Origin: Spirodela intermedia
Taxonomy: Eukaryota > Streptophyta > Magnoliopsida > Alismatales > Araceae
Length of the DNA stretch: 64,000 bases
Direction of reading: 5' to 3'
Assembly: GCA_902729315.2 (NCBI GenBank)
Contig: LR746265.1
Span: 5,064,892-5,128,891, forward strand
Numbering within the stretch: position 1 is the first letter of the stretch; the number at the start of each line of letters is the position of its first letter. This document shows, one piece after another, positions 50,253 to 61,909 of the stretch. Below the pieces are notes generated by a model that saw only the letters and a list, made by a program, of their open reading frames with translations, did not search any database and was not told where the DNA came from. The translations under genes were made by a program, and so were the position numbers.

Positions 50253-53200
50253 GCCGGCGATGGAAATATCGCGCGGGAAGAAACCAACGGACAGGCCGAG
50301 ATGGGGCCTCGGGCAATAAAACACATTTTAGTGCGGAAACTTCACATCAGGGGGGGAGCCGTGCCCGGTCCCATGTGATTGAGAAACCCCTCTCCGACAA
50401 CTCGCACCACCGGCGGGGCGGCCCCGCCTGTCGCGGTCCCGAGCGTCCCTCCAATTTATCTCCTCTTTCTTCATAACTCGCAGTCAAAGACACCCTCACC
50501 CCTTGAGGCCGCTGTGCTCCTCTTCTCCATTACAAGGGCAATCGTCGTACGTGCATGAAGGAACACAAGAAGCACGCAGGGTGACTCGTGCATTATCGCC
50601 ATTCATGACAATCGATGCCTTCTCCACCAAACCAGCTGATAGGCATGAGTTTTTCACTCCTGTGTGAAGGAAAGACATACGTGTTTCATGGTTTTCGTCC
50701 AGGTTTCTTAGTTTAACGGGTGAAGAAGAAGCGGCAGCCAGGGTTTATTAAAGACAGGATGGATCTTCTTTTTGGGGCGAGAGTTGCTTGAGGCTGTAGA
50801 GTCTTGACGGGTGAGGAAAGAACATGCCACAGTTCTCCCTTTTTCCTGCGTCTTGAGGAGACCAGGTGTAAAATATACAACGGCGAAGGACGGGGAGGAA
50901 GGAGTTTGGCTGAGCCCCTCCCTGGGACCAGATGGTGGGCTTCTTCTAAGCGCTGGCTTAGCTGGTATAGGGTGGACGTGGGTCTCCCTCTATTTCATAC
51001 GTGGGAGGAGAGAGAGGGAGGGAGGGGGGGGGAAGCTGAGGGAAGGTGTGTGGATGGATGGCACATGGGGAGACGGATAAACAAATCCCCTCCCTCTCCT
51101 TGATAAATTATAGCTGACCTAACCACGTCGCCCCGACCCTTCTCTCCGTCACAGGGGGAACCTCTGAACCCTTCTTTTAGGATGGGCGAGGGGACGCAAT
51201 CTAATGTTGGGGACACCTTTCCTGCAGTACCCTAACCCACCCCCCCGGCCCATAGCTCTTCAGAATAAACTACTTCTTTCGTGAGGTAGAAGCTGCTCCC
51301 TATGACGAAGTTGCTTCTTCGCGTGTACAATTGCGAGACCTGCTGGGTAACTCAGGGAGCCCCTCCAAGTTGGGGTCGTCCATCCCAAGAACTTCCACTT
51401 CTGGCGAACAAGACATCGCTCGGAATCGTTTCCGAAGCTAGACTTAAACCGTGAGGACGTGGGTGGGGAGGAGAACAGGGGCTCGTAGGATCCCGAGGAA
51501 ACTAGAAGACCGAGCTTTTATACGGCCGTGAATCAGCGAGGATCGGGAGATGGCATGAAACACCTGTCGGAGTGAGGCTTTCCGAGCGGCATGAAGCATT
51601 CATTCAGTCGAACATTCTTGGCAACTGAGTCGTGGAGAACGCCCTCCGACGTGGGCTCTCCATTGTTTCAGTCCCGCCTCACACACATATGAACAATACC
51701 CGTTTTGAGTTGTTCCAATTGAAGAAGGATCATGGGGATGAATGATCGTGTGATCTCGATCCCATCTGCTCCGACATCAGCTCACTAGTCCCAGGAGGAT
51801 TTGGTTGGCGACCCTAATTTGGACCTTGCTCAGTCAGCAATGGCTTATCTGGAAGGTTGACTTGGCCCCACAAAATAAACTCAATGAGAGAGAGGCATAC
51901 CTCCTCTCATTTTCACTGCTAATTCATATATTTCTCGAGGAAAATAAATAAACAGAACAATACTCCATCCGTAGCTGTAACGGGGAAAAGTCATAAATAC
52001 CCCCCTTGAACTGCCCCCAACAGTCACAATGAACGACGAGTGCGCAAGAACAAAAAATATTATCTCTTATTTGCTGAATTCGCATGAGCACGGCATATGT
52101 GACAGTTCTTGCTGTTAATTAGGTGGTCCATCATACTTTTGACTTTTCCAATACGAGATTATTGATCTCAGGGGGGACATAATGGTCATTTAATTATGTG
52201 GCGGCCGGTGATCGAGTCCCAAGTGCTTCGGGTTTCATCTTCCTGTTCTACCCCTCAGCCTTTGTCGCCACCCGAGGAGGACATGTAGGGGATGACCCTA
52301 CCGACGACCCCCGTTCCAACACGTGCCGCGTCAGCACCCTATTAGATAGAATATTTGCCCAGCGCACATACTAAATTTTAGGCCCATTTATGAATGTGTG
52401 GGCATATGGGAGTCAACCGATTAGATAAAAGTTTTAGTTGTGGCTTATTTAAGCTTCTATAGTAACATTACTCCGCCATTTATAATAAATACGAGGGTGG
52501 GTTCATCTGAGTAGGATAGATAGGAGGAACCTTTCTTGACCGCGGTTAAATGCGATCGACTATGACTGTTGGCGGATTGGTTGGGGGGCTGGTTTGACAG
52601 AGTCAGAAGGTCTCGAGAGCCTTTCGAGGGAGGGGGACTCTGTATGAATGGTCCCAGACGGAGAGCCACCGCTGGCGGAGCTGGCCATTCTGATGATCTG
52701 CTCCGGCGCTGCTGCCCTGCGATGGTGGCAGCGGCGGCAGCGATCAGCGGGGCAGCACGCAGGTAGGACGCCGATTTCTCGGGCAGGCGTAGTTCCGTCG
52801 TCGAACAGGACGGCCCGCAGCGGGCGTCGCGGCCATGTTTTTGGGGCGGGAGAGGCCGGGGTCTGTTCATGGGAACAGTTCCCAGTCGTGGACCAGGCGG
52901 AAGCCAGCTCGCCGCGGCTCGGATTTTCGGGAGTGCCGCTTCCCGCGGGGGACTGTTTTCAAGTCGCCCGGCGGGCAGCTGCCGCTCCACCGTGGCCCAC
53001 GCTCCCGGAGCGTCAAATGCTAGGGGGAGATGAGTAGGTGACAGAGGGCGGCCGGGGGAAATTATTGCCGGAAGGGCGATTTAGCTAGCTATCCGGGCTA
53101 CAAATCTCTGCACGTCCCGCAGAGGCAACTGCTGCTGCTCCGCCAGGTGCAGCGGGGGATCCATCTCCGGATCTCTTGGCAGCGGCGGCCGCTCTCACAG

Positions 53201-53388
53201 TAGACCCAAGTGGCGACGGGGAAAGTGACGGTGGCGCCCCCTAGAGAACGGGCCTGCACGTGACGGCGGCGGGGGGGCGGGGGGGTGGGGGTGCTGTCAG
53301 GCCGAAATAGGCGTAGCGTAGACTCGTGGGGGAGGGAACAAGGGCGTTTCCGTCGTAACCTGGTAAAAAAAGACCGGAGTTTTGGGGC

Positions 53389-53395
53389 TATTTAA
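53389..53395 (+). promoter_or_regulatory. Possible TATA box of the HAM gene
   Basis: TATTTAA, about 760 bases upstream of the GRAS ATG. If used, the leader is about 700 bases and GA/G-rich, with several short upstream open frames. Position and motif only. Confidence 0.35.
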
Positions 53396-53950
53396 TGCTC
53401 CTTCATTAAATGGGGGATGGGGAATGAGATGATGCAATGCATACAGACCGGCGAAGGAGACCCCAGGAGTTTTAATATTTGGGTGGAAAGAGGAGAGAGA
53501 TCGTCAAGGTGGAGGGAGGGAGAGGATGCGACGACGGGGGAGGGAGGAGAGAGAAGCGAACAGCACTTTACTACCTTTTTTCATGTTGCACGCATCCATG
53601 GAAGGGGGAAGGAGGGATGAGTGAGAACGCCACCACCGCCGGCCCTTTCCCTCCTCAGCTCTTTCCCCGGGGGGGGTGGGGGGGGGGGGGACAGAAGAGA
53701 GAGAGAGGGGAAACATCAAAATAAACGAATAAAGAAATAAAAGAGCGGAGGACGGGATTGAGGGCTGTGGGGGAGGGAGAGGAGAGGAGTTTGGGGGGAC
53801 GGGGGGAGAGGGAGATGACAGAAGGGGTAGAGCAGTAGACGTGAATGGAGAAGAGACCAGGCGCAGCGAGAGAAGGTTGAGGAGGCCGAAGCGGCGAAGC
53901 CAGCGGCTCGAGGAGCAGTCGCCGCGTGTGCCCGCCTGCTACGGCGGAGG

Positions 53951-54041
53951 TATGCTCGCAGGAGCATGCTGCCGTCAACGCTGCAAAGGTCCACCTCCTC
54001 CTTGGTCGATGCCTCTAACTGTAGAGCGAGGAACGCCCTGA
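53951..54041 (+). other. Upstream open reading frame in the presumed HAM leader
   Basis: ATG at 53951 opens 29 codons and stops at 54041, 111 bases before the GRAS start. Shorter ones start near 53582, 53814 and 53843. If the leader is unspliced here they could limit translation. None is recognisable as a conserved peptide. Confidence 0.35.
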
Positions 54042-54152
54042 GAAAGATAGCCCGGATCTTTTGGTCCATTGCTTGTGGATAGAAGGAGAGACAGAGGGAG
54101 ATCATCTGCCGTTGTTGCTCAAGCATCTCTTCGGATTCTGGCGAGCTTTTAG

Positions 54153-56591
54153 ATGAGGGGGATGCCCTTCAATCTTCAGGGTAAGGGGGCACTGGAAGTA
54201 GCAGCAGCAGCAGAGGCCTTGTGGAGAAGCGCCGCCGGATTTCCTCCCACAGACAACAGGATTCTAGGCGTCAATACTAAGGAAGGGTACGAGCCCAGAT
54301 CAGTACTGGATCACAGAAGAAGTCCGAGCCCACCGACCTCCACATCCACTCTGTCTTCTTCTCTGGGCGGCGGCGGCGGCGGCGGCGTCTCCTTCGACAC
54401 AGCCAGCGTGGCGGCAGTCTCCGAAAATCCCCCCCGCAAATGGCCCCCCTCCCAAGGCTCCACCAGCTCGGGCGCGGCGGATGGTGCGGGAAGGAAGGAG
54501 GAATGGGTATCGGAGCTGCAGCCCATCCCGTCAGGGTTAGATATGAGTCTGATAGGCGGTGAGAAATGCGGCCCGGGGATGGAGGACTGGGACAGCGTTC
54601 TCTCAGAGCCTGCGGTGGCAGCAGCATCCTCCCCCGGTCACGACCAGTCTTTCCTGAGGTGGATCATGGGGGACGTTGATGAAACCTTCGCCGTGGGTTT
54701 GAAGCAGCAGAATCACCACCAAATGCTACCGCAGGCACCCCTGGAGTTCGATGGCGGCGATGGTGGCGGAGGGTTTGGGTTGGTCGATACAGTATTTGGT
54801 TTCGAAGCTGTAGGTGGAATGGGGGGAGGCACATCGGGTTCGCTGGTCGCCGCTCCTCTGGCTTGTTCCAATCCTACCACTTCCAACGTGGGGCACCCAT
54901 TCTTGGACAACAATGGAAGCGCAAACGATGGCAGCAGGATTCTGCCGATTCAGCCCAACCAAGGACCCCTCTCAGGGATCAAAGTCCCTTCCTACTCGAA
55001 CAGTTCTAATCCCAATCTCGTATTTTCCTCACCGCCTCCAAATGGTCTCCCACTCCAAATGATCTTCCAGGAGCCAACCGTTGGGGAGAAGTCTCATCTC
55101 TTCGGCCCCAATCTCCTCCTGAACCAGCAGCAGGGGCATCCCCCACAGAACCCGGCCTTCGTCATGCCCTTGGCGCCTTATTCACAGCCGATCCATCAGC
55201 AGCAACACCTCCTCTCTCCTCACCCTAAACGCCACCAGTCCATGGCCGACACCAGCTGCCAAATAACTCCGCGCATCCCTGGCTTCAACGCTACGCATGA
55301 TCTCTTCCTAAGACGGCATCAACAGACGCAGCAACAGCAGCAGCACCAGAGTTTTGAGAGCTTACATGTTCTTCCCTGTCATAGCCCTCAACCGAGGCCG
55401 ATGAAACCAAAGATACCAGGAGACGAGACGCCGCCAGCAGCGCCGCCGCCGCCGCAGCAGCCGCAGGCACTGGTCGACCAGCTCTTCGAGGCCGCGGAGC
55501 TGATCGAATCCGGGAATTTGGTTAACGCGCGTGAGATATTGGCGCGGCTCAATCACCAGCTCTCCCCCGTTGGGAAGCCTCTTCTCAGGTCTGCTTTCTA
55601 CTGCAAAGAGGCCCTTCGATTTATCATCTCTAAGCATTCCAGCAGCATCCATTCCTCCTCCTTGCCACCTATGCAGCGAAACCCCTTATTTACCGCTTCG
55701 TCATCTCCACTCGACGTTGTCCTCAAGCTGAGCGCCTACAAGGCCTTCTCGGAGATATCCCCTCTCCTCCAATTTGCCAATTTCACCTGCACCCAGGCTC
55801 TCCTCGAGGAATTAAGCGGGTGTGATCGCATACACATCATTGATTTCGACATTGGTGTTGGCGGGCAGTGGTCTTCCTTCATGCAAGAGCTCGCCCAGAG
55901 GCGCTGTGCCGCCACCGCCACGACTCCATCTCTAAGGCTAACTGCCTTTGCTCCTCTCGCTTCCTACCACCCCTTCGAGGTCGGCCTCACGAGGGAGAAC
56001 CTCTCCCATTTCGCCAGTGAGCTTAACATCCCATTTGAGTTCAACATCCTCAGCGTTGATTCCTTCGACCCAGCATCCCTTCTGAGCATGTCACACGGTG
56101 GTGAAACAATCGCAGTGAATCTCCCTGCGTGCTCACTGTACCACTCTGTCCCGGGTCTTTTGCGCCTCGTGAAGCAGCTTTCGCCAAAGATTGTTGTCTG
56201 TGTAGATCATGGATGGGATCATAGTGACTTCACGTTTTCCCGCCACTTCCTCCACGTACTACAGTCCGCAACCATGCTGTTAGACTCCATTGACGCTGCA
56301 TGCGGCAACCCAGAAGTTGTAAACAAGATCGAGCGGTACCTACTGCAGCCAAGGATTCAGAATTCTCTTCTTGGGCGCCTCAGTGCGGCCGAGAAGGCTG
56401 TGCCATTGTGGAACATGTTTGCCTCAGCTGGACTGGTGCCCCTCTCTTTCAGCAATTTCACCGAGACCCAGGCCGAGTGCCTCATGAAGAGGATTCAGGT
56501 TAGGGGTTTCCACGTGGAGAAGCGGCAGTCCTCGCTTCTCCTCTGCTGGCAACGGGGAGGACTCGCTTCTGTGTCCGCGTGGAGTTGCTGA
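54153..56591 (+). CDS. HAM: GRAS transcription regulator, HAIRY MERISTEM / SCL6-SCL27 type, miR171 target
   Basis: Single exon, 812 residues, ATG to TGA. The N-terminus MRGMPFNLQGKGALE and the block WVSELQPIPSGLDMSLIGGE (118-137) are typical of miR171-regulated HAM proteins, as is FLRWIMGDVDE (167-177). The middle is Gly-, Pro- and Gln-rich (Q run 393-397). The GRAS domain covers about 440-812: leucine-rich I (VDQLFEAAELIESGNLVNAR), VHIID (HIIDFDIGVGGQW, 561-573), leucine-rich II with FASELNIPFEF, and the SAW end SVSAWSC. HAM proteins keep shoot and root meristem cells undifferentiated and act with WUSCHEL-type factors in the nucleus. The miR171 complement lies in codons 461-468. No defect is seen; length and motifs are complete. 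Confidence 0.95.
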   Translation: MRGMPFNLQGKGALEVAAAAEALWRSAAGFPPTDNRILGVNTKEGYEPRSVLDHRRSPSPPTSTSTLSSSLGGGGGGGVSFDTASVAAVSENPPRKWPPSQGSTSSGAADGAGRKEEWVSELQPIPSGLDMSLIGGEKCGPGMEDWDSVLSEPAVAAASSPGHDQSFLRWIMGDVDETFAVGLKQQNHHQMLPQAPLEFDGGDGGGGFGLVDTVFGFEAVGGMGGGTSGSLVAAPLACSNPTTSNVGHPFLDNNGSANDGSRILPIQPNQGPLSGIKVPSYSNSSNPNLVFSSPPPNGLPLQMIFQEPTVGEKSHLFGPNLLLNQQQGHPPQNPAFVMPLAPYSQPIHQQQHLLSPHPKRHQSMADTSCQITPRIPGFNATHDLFLRRHQQTQQQQQHQSFESLHVLPCHSPQPRPMKPKIPGDETPPAAPPPPQQPQALVDQLFEAAELIESGNLVNAREILARLNHQLSPVGKPLLRSAFYCKEALRFIISKHSSSIHSSSLPPMQRNPLFTASSSPLDVVLKLSAYKAFSEISPLLQFANFTCTQALLEELSGCDRIHIIDFDIGVGGQWSSFMQELAQRRCAATATTPSLRLTAFAPLASYHPFEVGLTRENLSHFASELNIPFEFNILSVDSFDPASLLSMSHGGETIAVNLPACSLYHSVPGLLRLVKQLSPKIVVCVDHGWDHSDFTFSRHFLHVLQSATMLLDSIDAACGNPEVVNKIERYLLQPRIQNSLLGRLSAAEKAVPLWNMFASAGLVPLSFSNFTETQAECLMKRIQVRGFHVEKRQSSLLLCWQRGGLASVSAWSC
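55535..55555 (+). promoter_or_regulatory. miR171 target site in the HAM mRNA
   Basis: A 21-base stretch beginning GATATTGGCGCGGCTCAATC is the exact complement of the canonical plant miR171. It lies in-frame in the leucine-rich I region (EILARLNH, residues 461-468). Cleavage is expected at its centre. It is the same position as in other HAM/SCL6 genes. Confidence 0.95.
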
Positions 56592-57046
56592 GTGTCGTCT
56601 CACAGGCATGTTATCTTTTAACTCAAATTTTTCCTTTGGTTATCGGAAGGTGACGCATAATTGTCATCTTTCGGGTTGAATAACTCTTAAAACTGTATCT
56701 TTTGAACTGTCGCCACCTTCTTCTGTATCTTCTTTTGCTGTTGTCATGCCTGTGGCTCCTCCCTGAGATGAATTATCATGTGTTCGACCCCAATTGGAAG
56801 GAAATAGAAGGTATGGTACAGGTCTAGTCTTTTTCTCGAAGGTTGTTCCGAGTATTCGTCAATTCTATTCGCTCTATTCTGAATTATCAATCCATTACTC
56901 TAGGATATGATTATCTCTCATTTTGACGCCGCCCAGTTGTTTTTCAGTGCATGCTCTCCTCGTTGTAAGTTGTGTCTCATGTATTTGATCATAATTTGTT
57001 CGGAATTTTTTTTCTGAAAGTGAACTCGTTTCACCCCTGTAAGATC

Positions 57047-57048
<2 letters not shown>
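56592..57048. other. HAM 3' flank
   Basis: AT-richer sequence after the stop codon. I see no canonical AATAAA close by; the poly(A) site is not located. Confidence 0.4.

Positions 57049-57118
<70 letters not shown>
57049..57118. repeat. (CT)35 microsatellite
   Basis: 70 uninterrupted bases of CT, the longest in the window, 458 bases after the HAM stop codon. Confidence 0.95.
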
Positions 57119-57121
<3 letters not shown>

Positions 57122-60100
57122 GCGAGCATTGTGAAAATCCTCGCCACAATTGATCCCCGTAAACATCCAGGGGTATGGAGCCGAGCATCATGACCTCTTT
57201 CTAGATGGGTTTCCAGCCTGAGACCAATCTAGCATACAGCCACTTCATGACCTCTTTCTAGATGAGGACTACTCTTGAGAACACCTTCCTGCAGGGGACA
57301 GTCTTTCTTCTCGTAACAAGTTGGCTCATTCTTATCTTAGTATCATGACGAGGTATTTCCGAAGATAAGACCTGTTGGTGATGGGCATTCCGCAGATCGT
57401 CTGGTGCTCTTATTCCGAAATGGTGAGCATATTCTTGGAATTATTTTTATTCGAAACATCATACGGGGCCGAATCCAGAGAGGGATAGTCCCGTAAACAT
57501 GCTCCCTATTTTAGAGCATGAAACAGAGGAATAGTTGCTCCCCGTGCTGTTGAACAGTTCTGCTCTCCCTCTCTGCTTGTTTTCTTGTTTTTTGGTGAAT
57601 CCGACTCACTGCCCGAGTTTCTTGCCGAGTGCGGACGGTTGCCCCGCTGGCGGGTTTCTCCCCGGTGTCTGTAGTTCTCACGGGTCCTGCCAACCACTCT
57701 GGTTGTTGGTCCTTCTGTCGAGTGAAAAGCCTGGTATCCTAAGGTTGTCCTCTTCCAGGATTAGATCTTTTGCTTCCCAGCCCGTACCCGCCACGCCGTC
57801 GGAAGCGGAAGCGACTCGAATTCCCCTTGTCCGCATCCCCTGGCTTCCCTCATCGCCTCAACAATCCACCTCTCCGATTTCATTCGCCGATCGAGTGCCT
57901 CGCCGGTCCCATGCGGTCCATCCTCGGAGGATTAGGATCGCATCCCCTTTCATTGCATGGTCGCCCTCGCTGGGCCGACCCGGCCGCCGGAGAACTGCAC
58001 GCCGGGCGCCGCTGAGAGCGACGGCCCGCTCCTCTGCCGGCCTTCCAAATTATATATGGTTCGTAGCCGTCGGGACCCATTTTATATCGGGCACCATCCG
58101 CTCCGGCACATGGGCCGTGTCGGCCATCACATGTTCCGGCAGCTCTCTCCATTCCCTGCTATCGTCATCCAAGGTCCTCTGATGAGCTCGCCTCAGCATT
58201 AATCTATGCGCGCCTGTGGCTAACGAGACGGCTTTACACATTGGACCCCGTAAAGAAGTGAGGGTCCGCCACCGTGTTGCAGGTTGGGCGGCGAGCCACG
58301 CGCCCCGACGGAGTTCGCGAACAACCCGTGCATACCAGCGATACGTGAGCTTGGCCTCGGGCGGAGAGGGGTGCTCTGGAGACGATCACTGGTTGCGCCG
58401 CCGGGGGCCAGGCCTGTGGCCGGCGGGGAGGAAGAGCGTGTGGAGCCGGGGGCTGGTCTGGCGTACGGTGGATGTTGGCGGCCTTTCCCTTCGCCTGTAA
58501 GGAATGTAGAGTGGTGCGCCTTGCCTTTTGCACCGAGCACAAAGCCTGCGAGAGCGCAGAACCTGAAAAAAATACTAACGGAGGGACGGCGGCTGAGTAG
58601 TAGGGCCTCGCTCTGTAAACTTTATATTGATTTGGACGTCGGTACTCGAGGTAAAGAAGTTTATGTGAGTGAATGGTTTAGCCTGCGGGGCTATTTCTTA
58701 GGCGATGATAGTATGGAGTGGACAAGGGTATGTTTTCCAACCCCATTTTTTCGTCGAAATCTTACGACTTACATCTTACAAGACTGTTTAATAACTTATC
58801 ACAATTACTGCATAGTCTAGGTCGATCCGATGTGAAGGCATTCATTTTTAGGCCACAAGGTTCCAATCGTTGAATCACAATACTAAAAGGAAGCTGAGGA
58901 AGTTGACGGCATTATATGATGCCATGAGCATTGGTGATGTACGAAGAACATACGACTGTAAGCATGAAAGATGGCATCAATTATTGAAATCAGGAAGTTT
59001 CTAGGAAGTTGTAGACTGTCCTTCCATTATAACATTGCCAGTCGTAATAATGCAAAGTTTTTTGACAAGTCAAACAGTTAATATTTTAAACTACCCTATA
59101 GAAGTGAGCGAGTAATCAAAGTCAATGCGAAATTAGCATGTGGTTACCCTCATCATGCAATATGCCACTCCTACCATTATTGATATAAAGACACAATAAC
59201 TTGTTCCAGGCTTTTAGGAGGTAATAGATTTGTCGTACAAGGTACTGTCGCCTTAATGACGTCATTAGTGGCAAGAAAAAAGAGGTAATGAGGCACAGCA
59301 GCACATGTATGTATGTTCTTAATCTTCATGTTCATGCATGATGTGAAAGACGTAAGAATGAAGCACGTTGTGGAACCAAAAATTCACATCCTCTGAAGTG
59401 GATGAAATTCCACTTGCATAATGATGGCAGAAGAGATCTCCTCTTGGTTTCCTGGTGATTTCATAATTCTGGCTTTTAAAGTTCTATCCTACGAAGGTGT
59501 GATGCTCATTTCGCCTTACCATCATATCAAGGATTATAAAAAATAAAATAACCTACTAGCAAAGTGTATCGAGTCGAGTAATTTATGCGGTCAATGAAGA
59601 TGGCATGCACCTTGACCAGAACCCAAGGACATGAACTGTGTTTGCAAAACTTGAATATCTCACATCACATGGTGTTAAAGATGATCAAATTATATATTTT
59701 TTGATGTGGAAATTATAAGGATGCTTTGACAATTTGCTTTTCAAAATTTTCAAATTAGTAATTTATTTTATTCTTCATGCTCCAGCAAGCGTAAGCTAAA
59801 GTTTTAGATCTTGTTAAGAATTGACCTCGTCGCATAGAGACCTTAGTGGGCCACAATCGTCAAAACGTACACTTTCTATTCTTCTTGAAGTCTGGGTTTG
59901 ACCGATTAGATCTTTTCACCACCTTCCATCGATTCTTGTGCAGTACCGCCGCCGCAGGTAGTGGAAATGCAAAAGAGAAGTACAAACGTTCCAGACCCAG
60001 CAAAATTCCTGTTGAACGGAGAAACTTTGCCCAGCCACTGGGATGAAGCATGAGATTCATGGCTTAGATGACAGATGGACCGATCGCGCTCGCATCGTCT

Positions 60101-60608
60101 AGGAATGCCCGTTAAGAGATGAGCCGTGTTGAGACAATGCTCCCTGTCAAGTTATTAGCCAGATAGACAGGATAGTGTCTTAGGATGAATACGTTGCCAA
60201 TGACAAGGATAAGAGTCAGATCAGCCATCACGACAGGGGTCGGCCCTACCCGGAGGTCGTCTTCTAGTTCCTCGGTGCAGTGAGCAGTGGAGGGTTGTAC
60301 CTAGGGATGGCCCAGCTACGAGCCGAACAAGCTGAAAGAGTGACGCACCACATTGAGAGGTGGCACGTACCCGGTGGCCGTCATGGGCCCGGTGAGAGGG
60401 GCGGGACACAGAAAGACAGGCAAGTGGGAAGCTGGATCTGATTGTGTCCGCTGGCGATAACGGTGGCCCAACAACTCCGGTTTGATGGTACCCCCAGCCG
60501 TAGCGCTGCCACTCCTACTACCCCCCTCTTTGTTTGGTGTTCGCCGCCCAGGCATTATAGAGATTTTTTTTATGAGTCGCGTAGACCGAACGCTGTTTCA
60601 CCTTTCTA

Positions 60609-60630
60609 CTCTCTCTCTCTCTCTCTCTCT
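60609..60630. repeat. (CT)n microsatellite
   Basis: About 22 bases of CT. Confidence 0.9.
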
Positions 60631-60928
60631 ATGTGCAGATGTACACCACGTGCACATGGATTTAAAGAGGATGAACTAGTTTCTAATAATTATCATTGCA
60701 TCTTCGCGGCGATAATTATCTTTCTGCCATCCTTTCGTAGGTCCGCCTTACTAAAACAAACTCATCGGTCGGCATCAAGTGTCACACCTCCCAGATCTCT
60801 TTCGCTGGCAATTCATCAGCGAGTGTCCCTGGTTATTTTCTGGTATCCCATACACAATCGTTAACCTTCTGCGAGAAGATCTGTGGGTTTGGATTTGTCC
60901 GGCCCTCCAACCTCTACAATCCCCCTCA

Positions 60929-60930
<2 letters not shown>

Positions 60931-60965
<35 letters not shown>
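60931..60965. repeat. (CT)n microsatellite
   Basis: About 35 bases of CT. Confidence 0.9.
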
Positions 60966-60971
<6 letters not shown>

Positions 60972-61605
60972 GGCGTCACCTTCAATGTTTTGTCTTCTGT
61001 TCAAGTCAATTCTATCAATCAATCATCTACCCGACCACGATGGAAAGCAGGATTCAAAGTCTGCGAACAAGCGTTGAGATGGGTCGATCCTCGTCGTTTG
61101 GCGTTCTCCCACGGGTTTCTGTTCATTCTGGTGCTTAACACCGACCCGACTTTCTCCTCTTTTTGAGCGTGGAGGTTGGGGACCTTAAGATAAGGTTCGG
61201 CGCAAGACAGGGAGGAGAGCTTCCTCCCAGTGGCCTGCTCCACATAGAGAACGACCATGTTTTTACCCACTTGGTCGATCAGTTCCCATCACTAGATGGA
61301 TCGCAGAGGCGATCGAAATTGAGGAGCTCTGCTTGCCAGAACCTCCTTCGTAAATGAGCGGCCGAAGATCAGGCTAAGATCTCTGTGGGGAGACGCTGAA
61401 GAGCCTGCGAGCATATCTCTTGGAAGCTGGTAGAGGTATACATGTGGCTGCTGATCGTCTGGAGATCGCGGTCGGATAAAGGAGACAGAATAAAGACGCG
61501 ATCTTCCTTGACTAACAAGGCTCCCGAAGGTGGAGGGAATATATACCTCGGTGGAGTATCTGCGAAGAAATTTCCCAGCTCGTGCGATGATGGCCTTCTC
61601 TGACA

Positions 61606-61909
61606 CGTACGTCTTCTCTCTGACTCCCCACGCTTCTCGCTCCCACGTGACATTGTAAACGAGAAGATAATTGGGCCCTCCGCGGGCTTACTTGAACCAT
61701 GGGCGTGATGAATTTTTCGTCCATTGGGCTCCCAGGCACTGGCAGATTCTGGTGAAGTCCAAGTCATTATTTGATAGCTGCCTGATGAAGTCGGGAATCA
61801 TATCGGTGGATAACAAAACCAAGATTTTTCAGCAAGAAGAATCTCCTTACATCATCGCTGATTGAATGCTCCTTCAGGAAACCAAGCACATGATAACTGT
61901 TGAGCGATG
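61606..61909 (-). repeat. Inverted duplication, left arm
   Basis: Read on the minus strand this aligns over about 300 bases with 62828-63126 on the plus strand. Shared words: GGTTTCCTGAAGGAGCAT, AATCAGCGATGATGTAAGGA, AGCCCAATGG and CACGTGGGAGC. In one frame both copies read WFPEGA(F/S)NQR then stop (stop 61852-61854 here). In another they read ISDDVRR(F/I)F(L/V)LK and GSPM(D/G)(E/K)KFI(T/K)PM, but this arm has two stops between those parts. A minus-strand gene fragment is possible; the family is unknown to me. Confidence 0.7.

Larger units (their letters stand above)
46700..53388. other. Intergenic, ATG8 promoter side to HAM promoter side
   Basis: No gene supported over 6.7 kb. Contains a (TTTA)n tract (49456-49485), a (GA)n tract (50212-50245) after a run of G, an AT run near 48790-48825, and GC-rich sequence from about 52600. 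A 177-codon minus frame at 52457-52990 in the GC-rich part has no ATG-proximal or domain support. Confidence 0.45.
57190..61600. other. Intergenic, no supported gene
   Basis: GC-rich frames at 57535-58182 and 58284-58820 (+) and several on the minus strand overlap one another, with no domain or clear splice structure. Two CT microsatellites (60609-60630, 60931-60965). Confidence 0.4.

Noticed and set aside
52457-52990. 177-codon minus-strand frame in GC-rich DNA
   Set aside because: GC-rich DNA yields long frames by chance; overlapping plus-strand frames are equally long and no domain is seen.
53688-53710. miR156-like word (GACAGAAGAGAG)
   Set aside because: Followed by a simple GA run, with no foldback partner nearby; it is low-complexity similarity.
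57535-58182. 215-codon plus-strand frame
   Set aside because: Starts at CTG, several frames are open together, no recognisable domain or repeat of the composition seen in real genes here.
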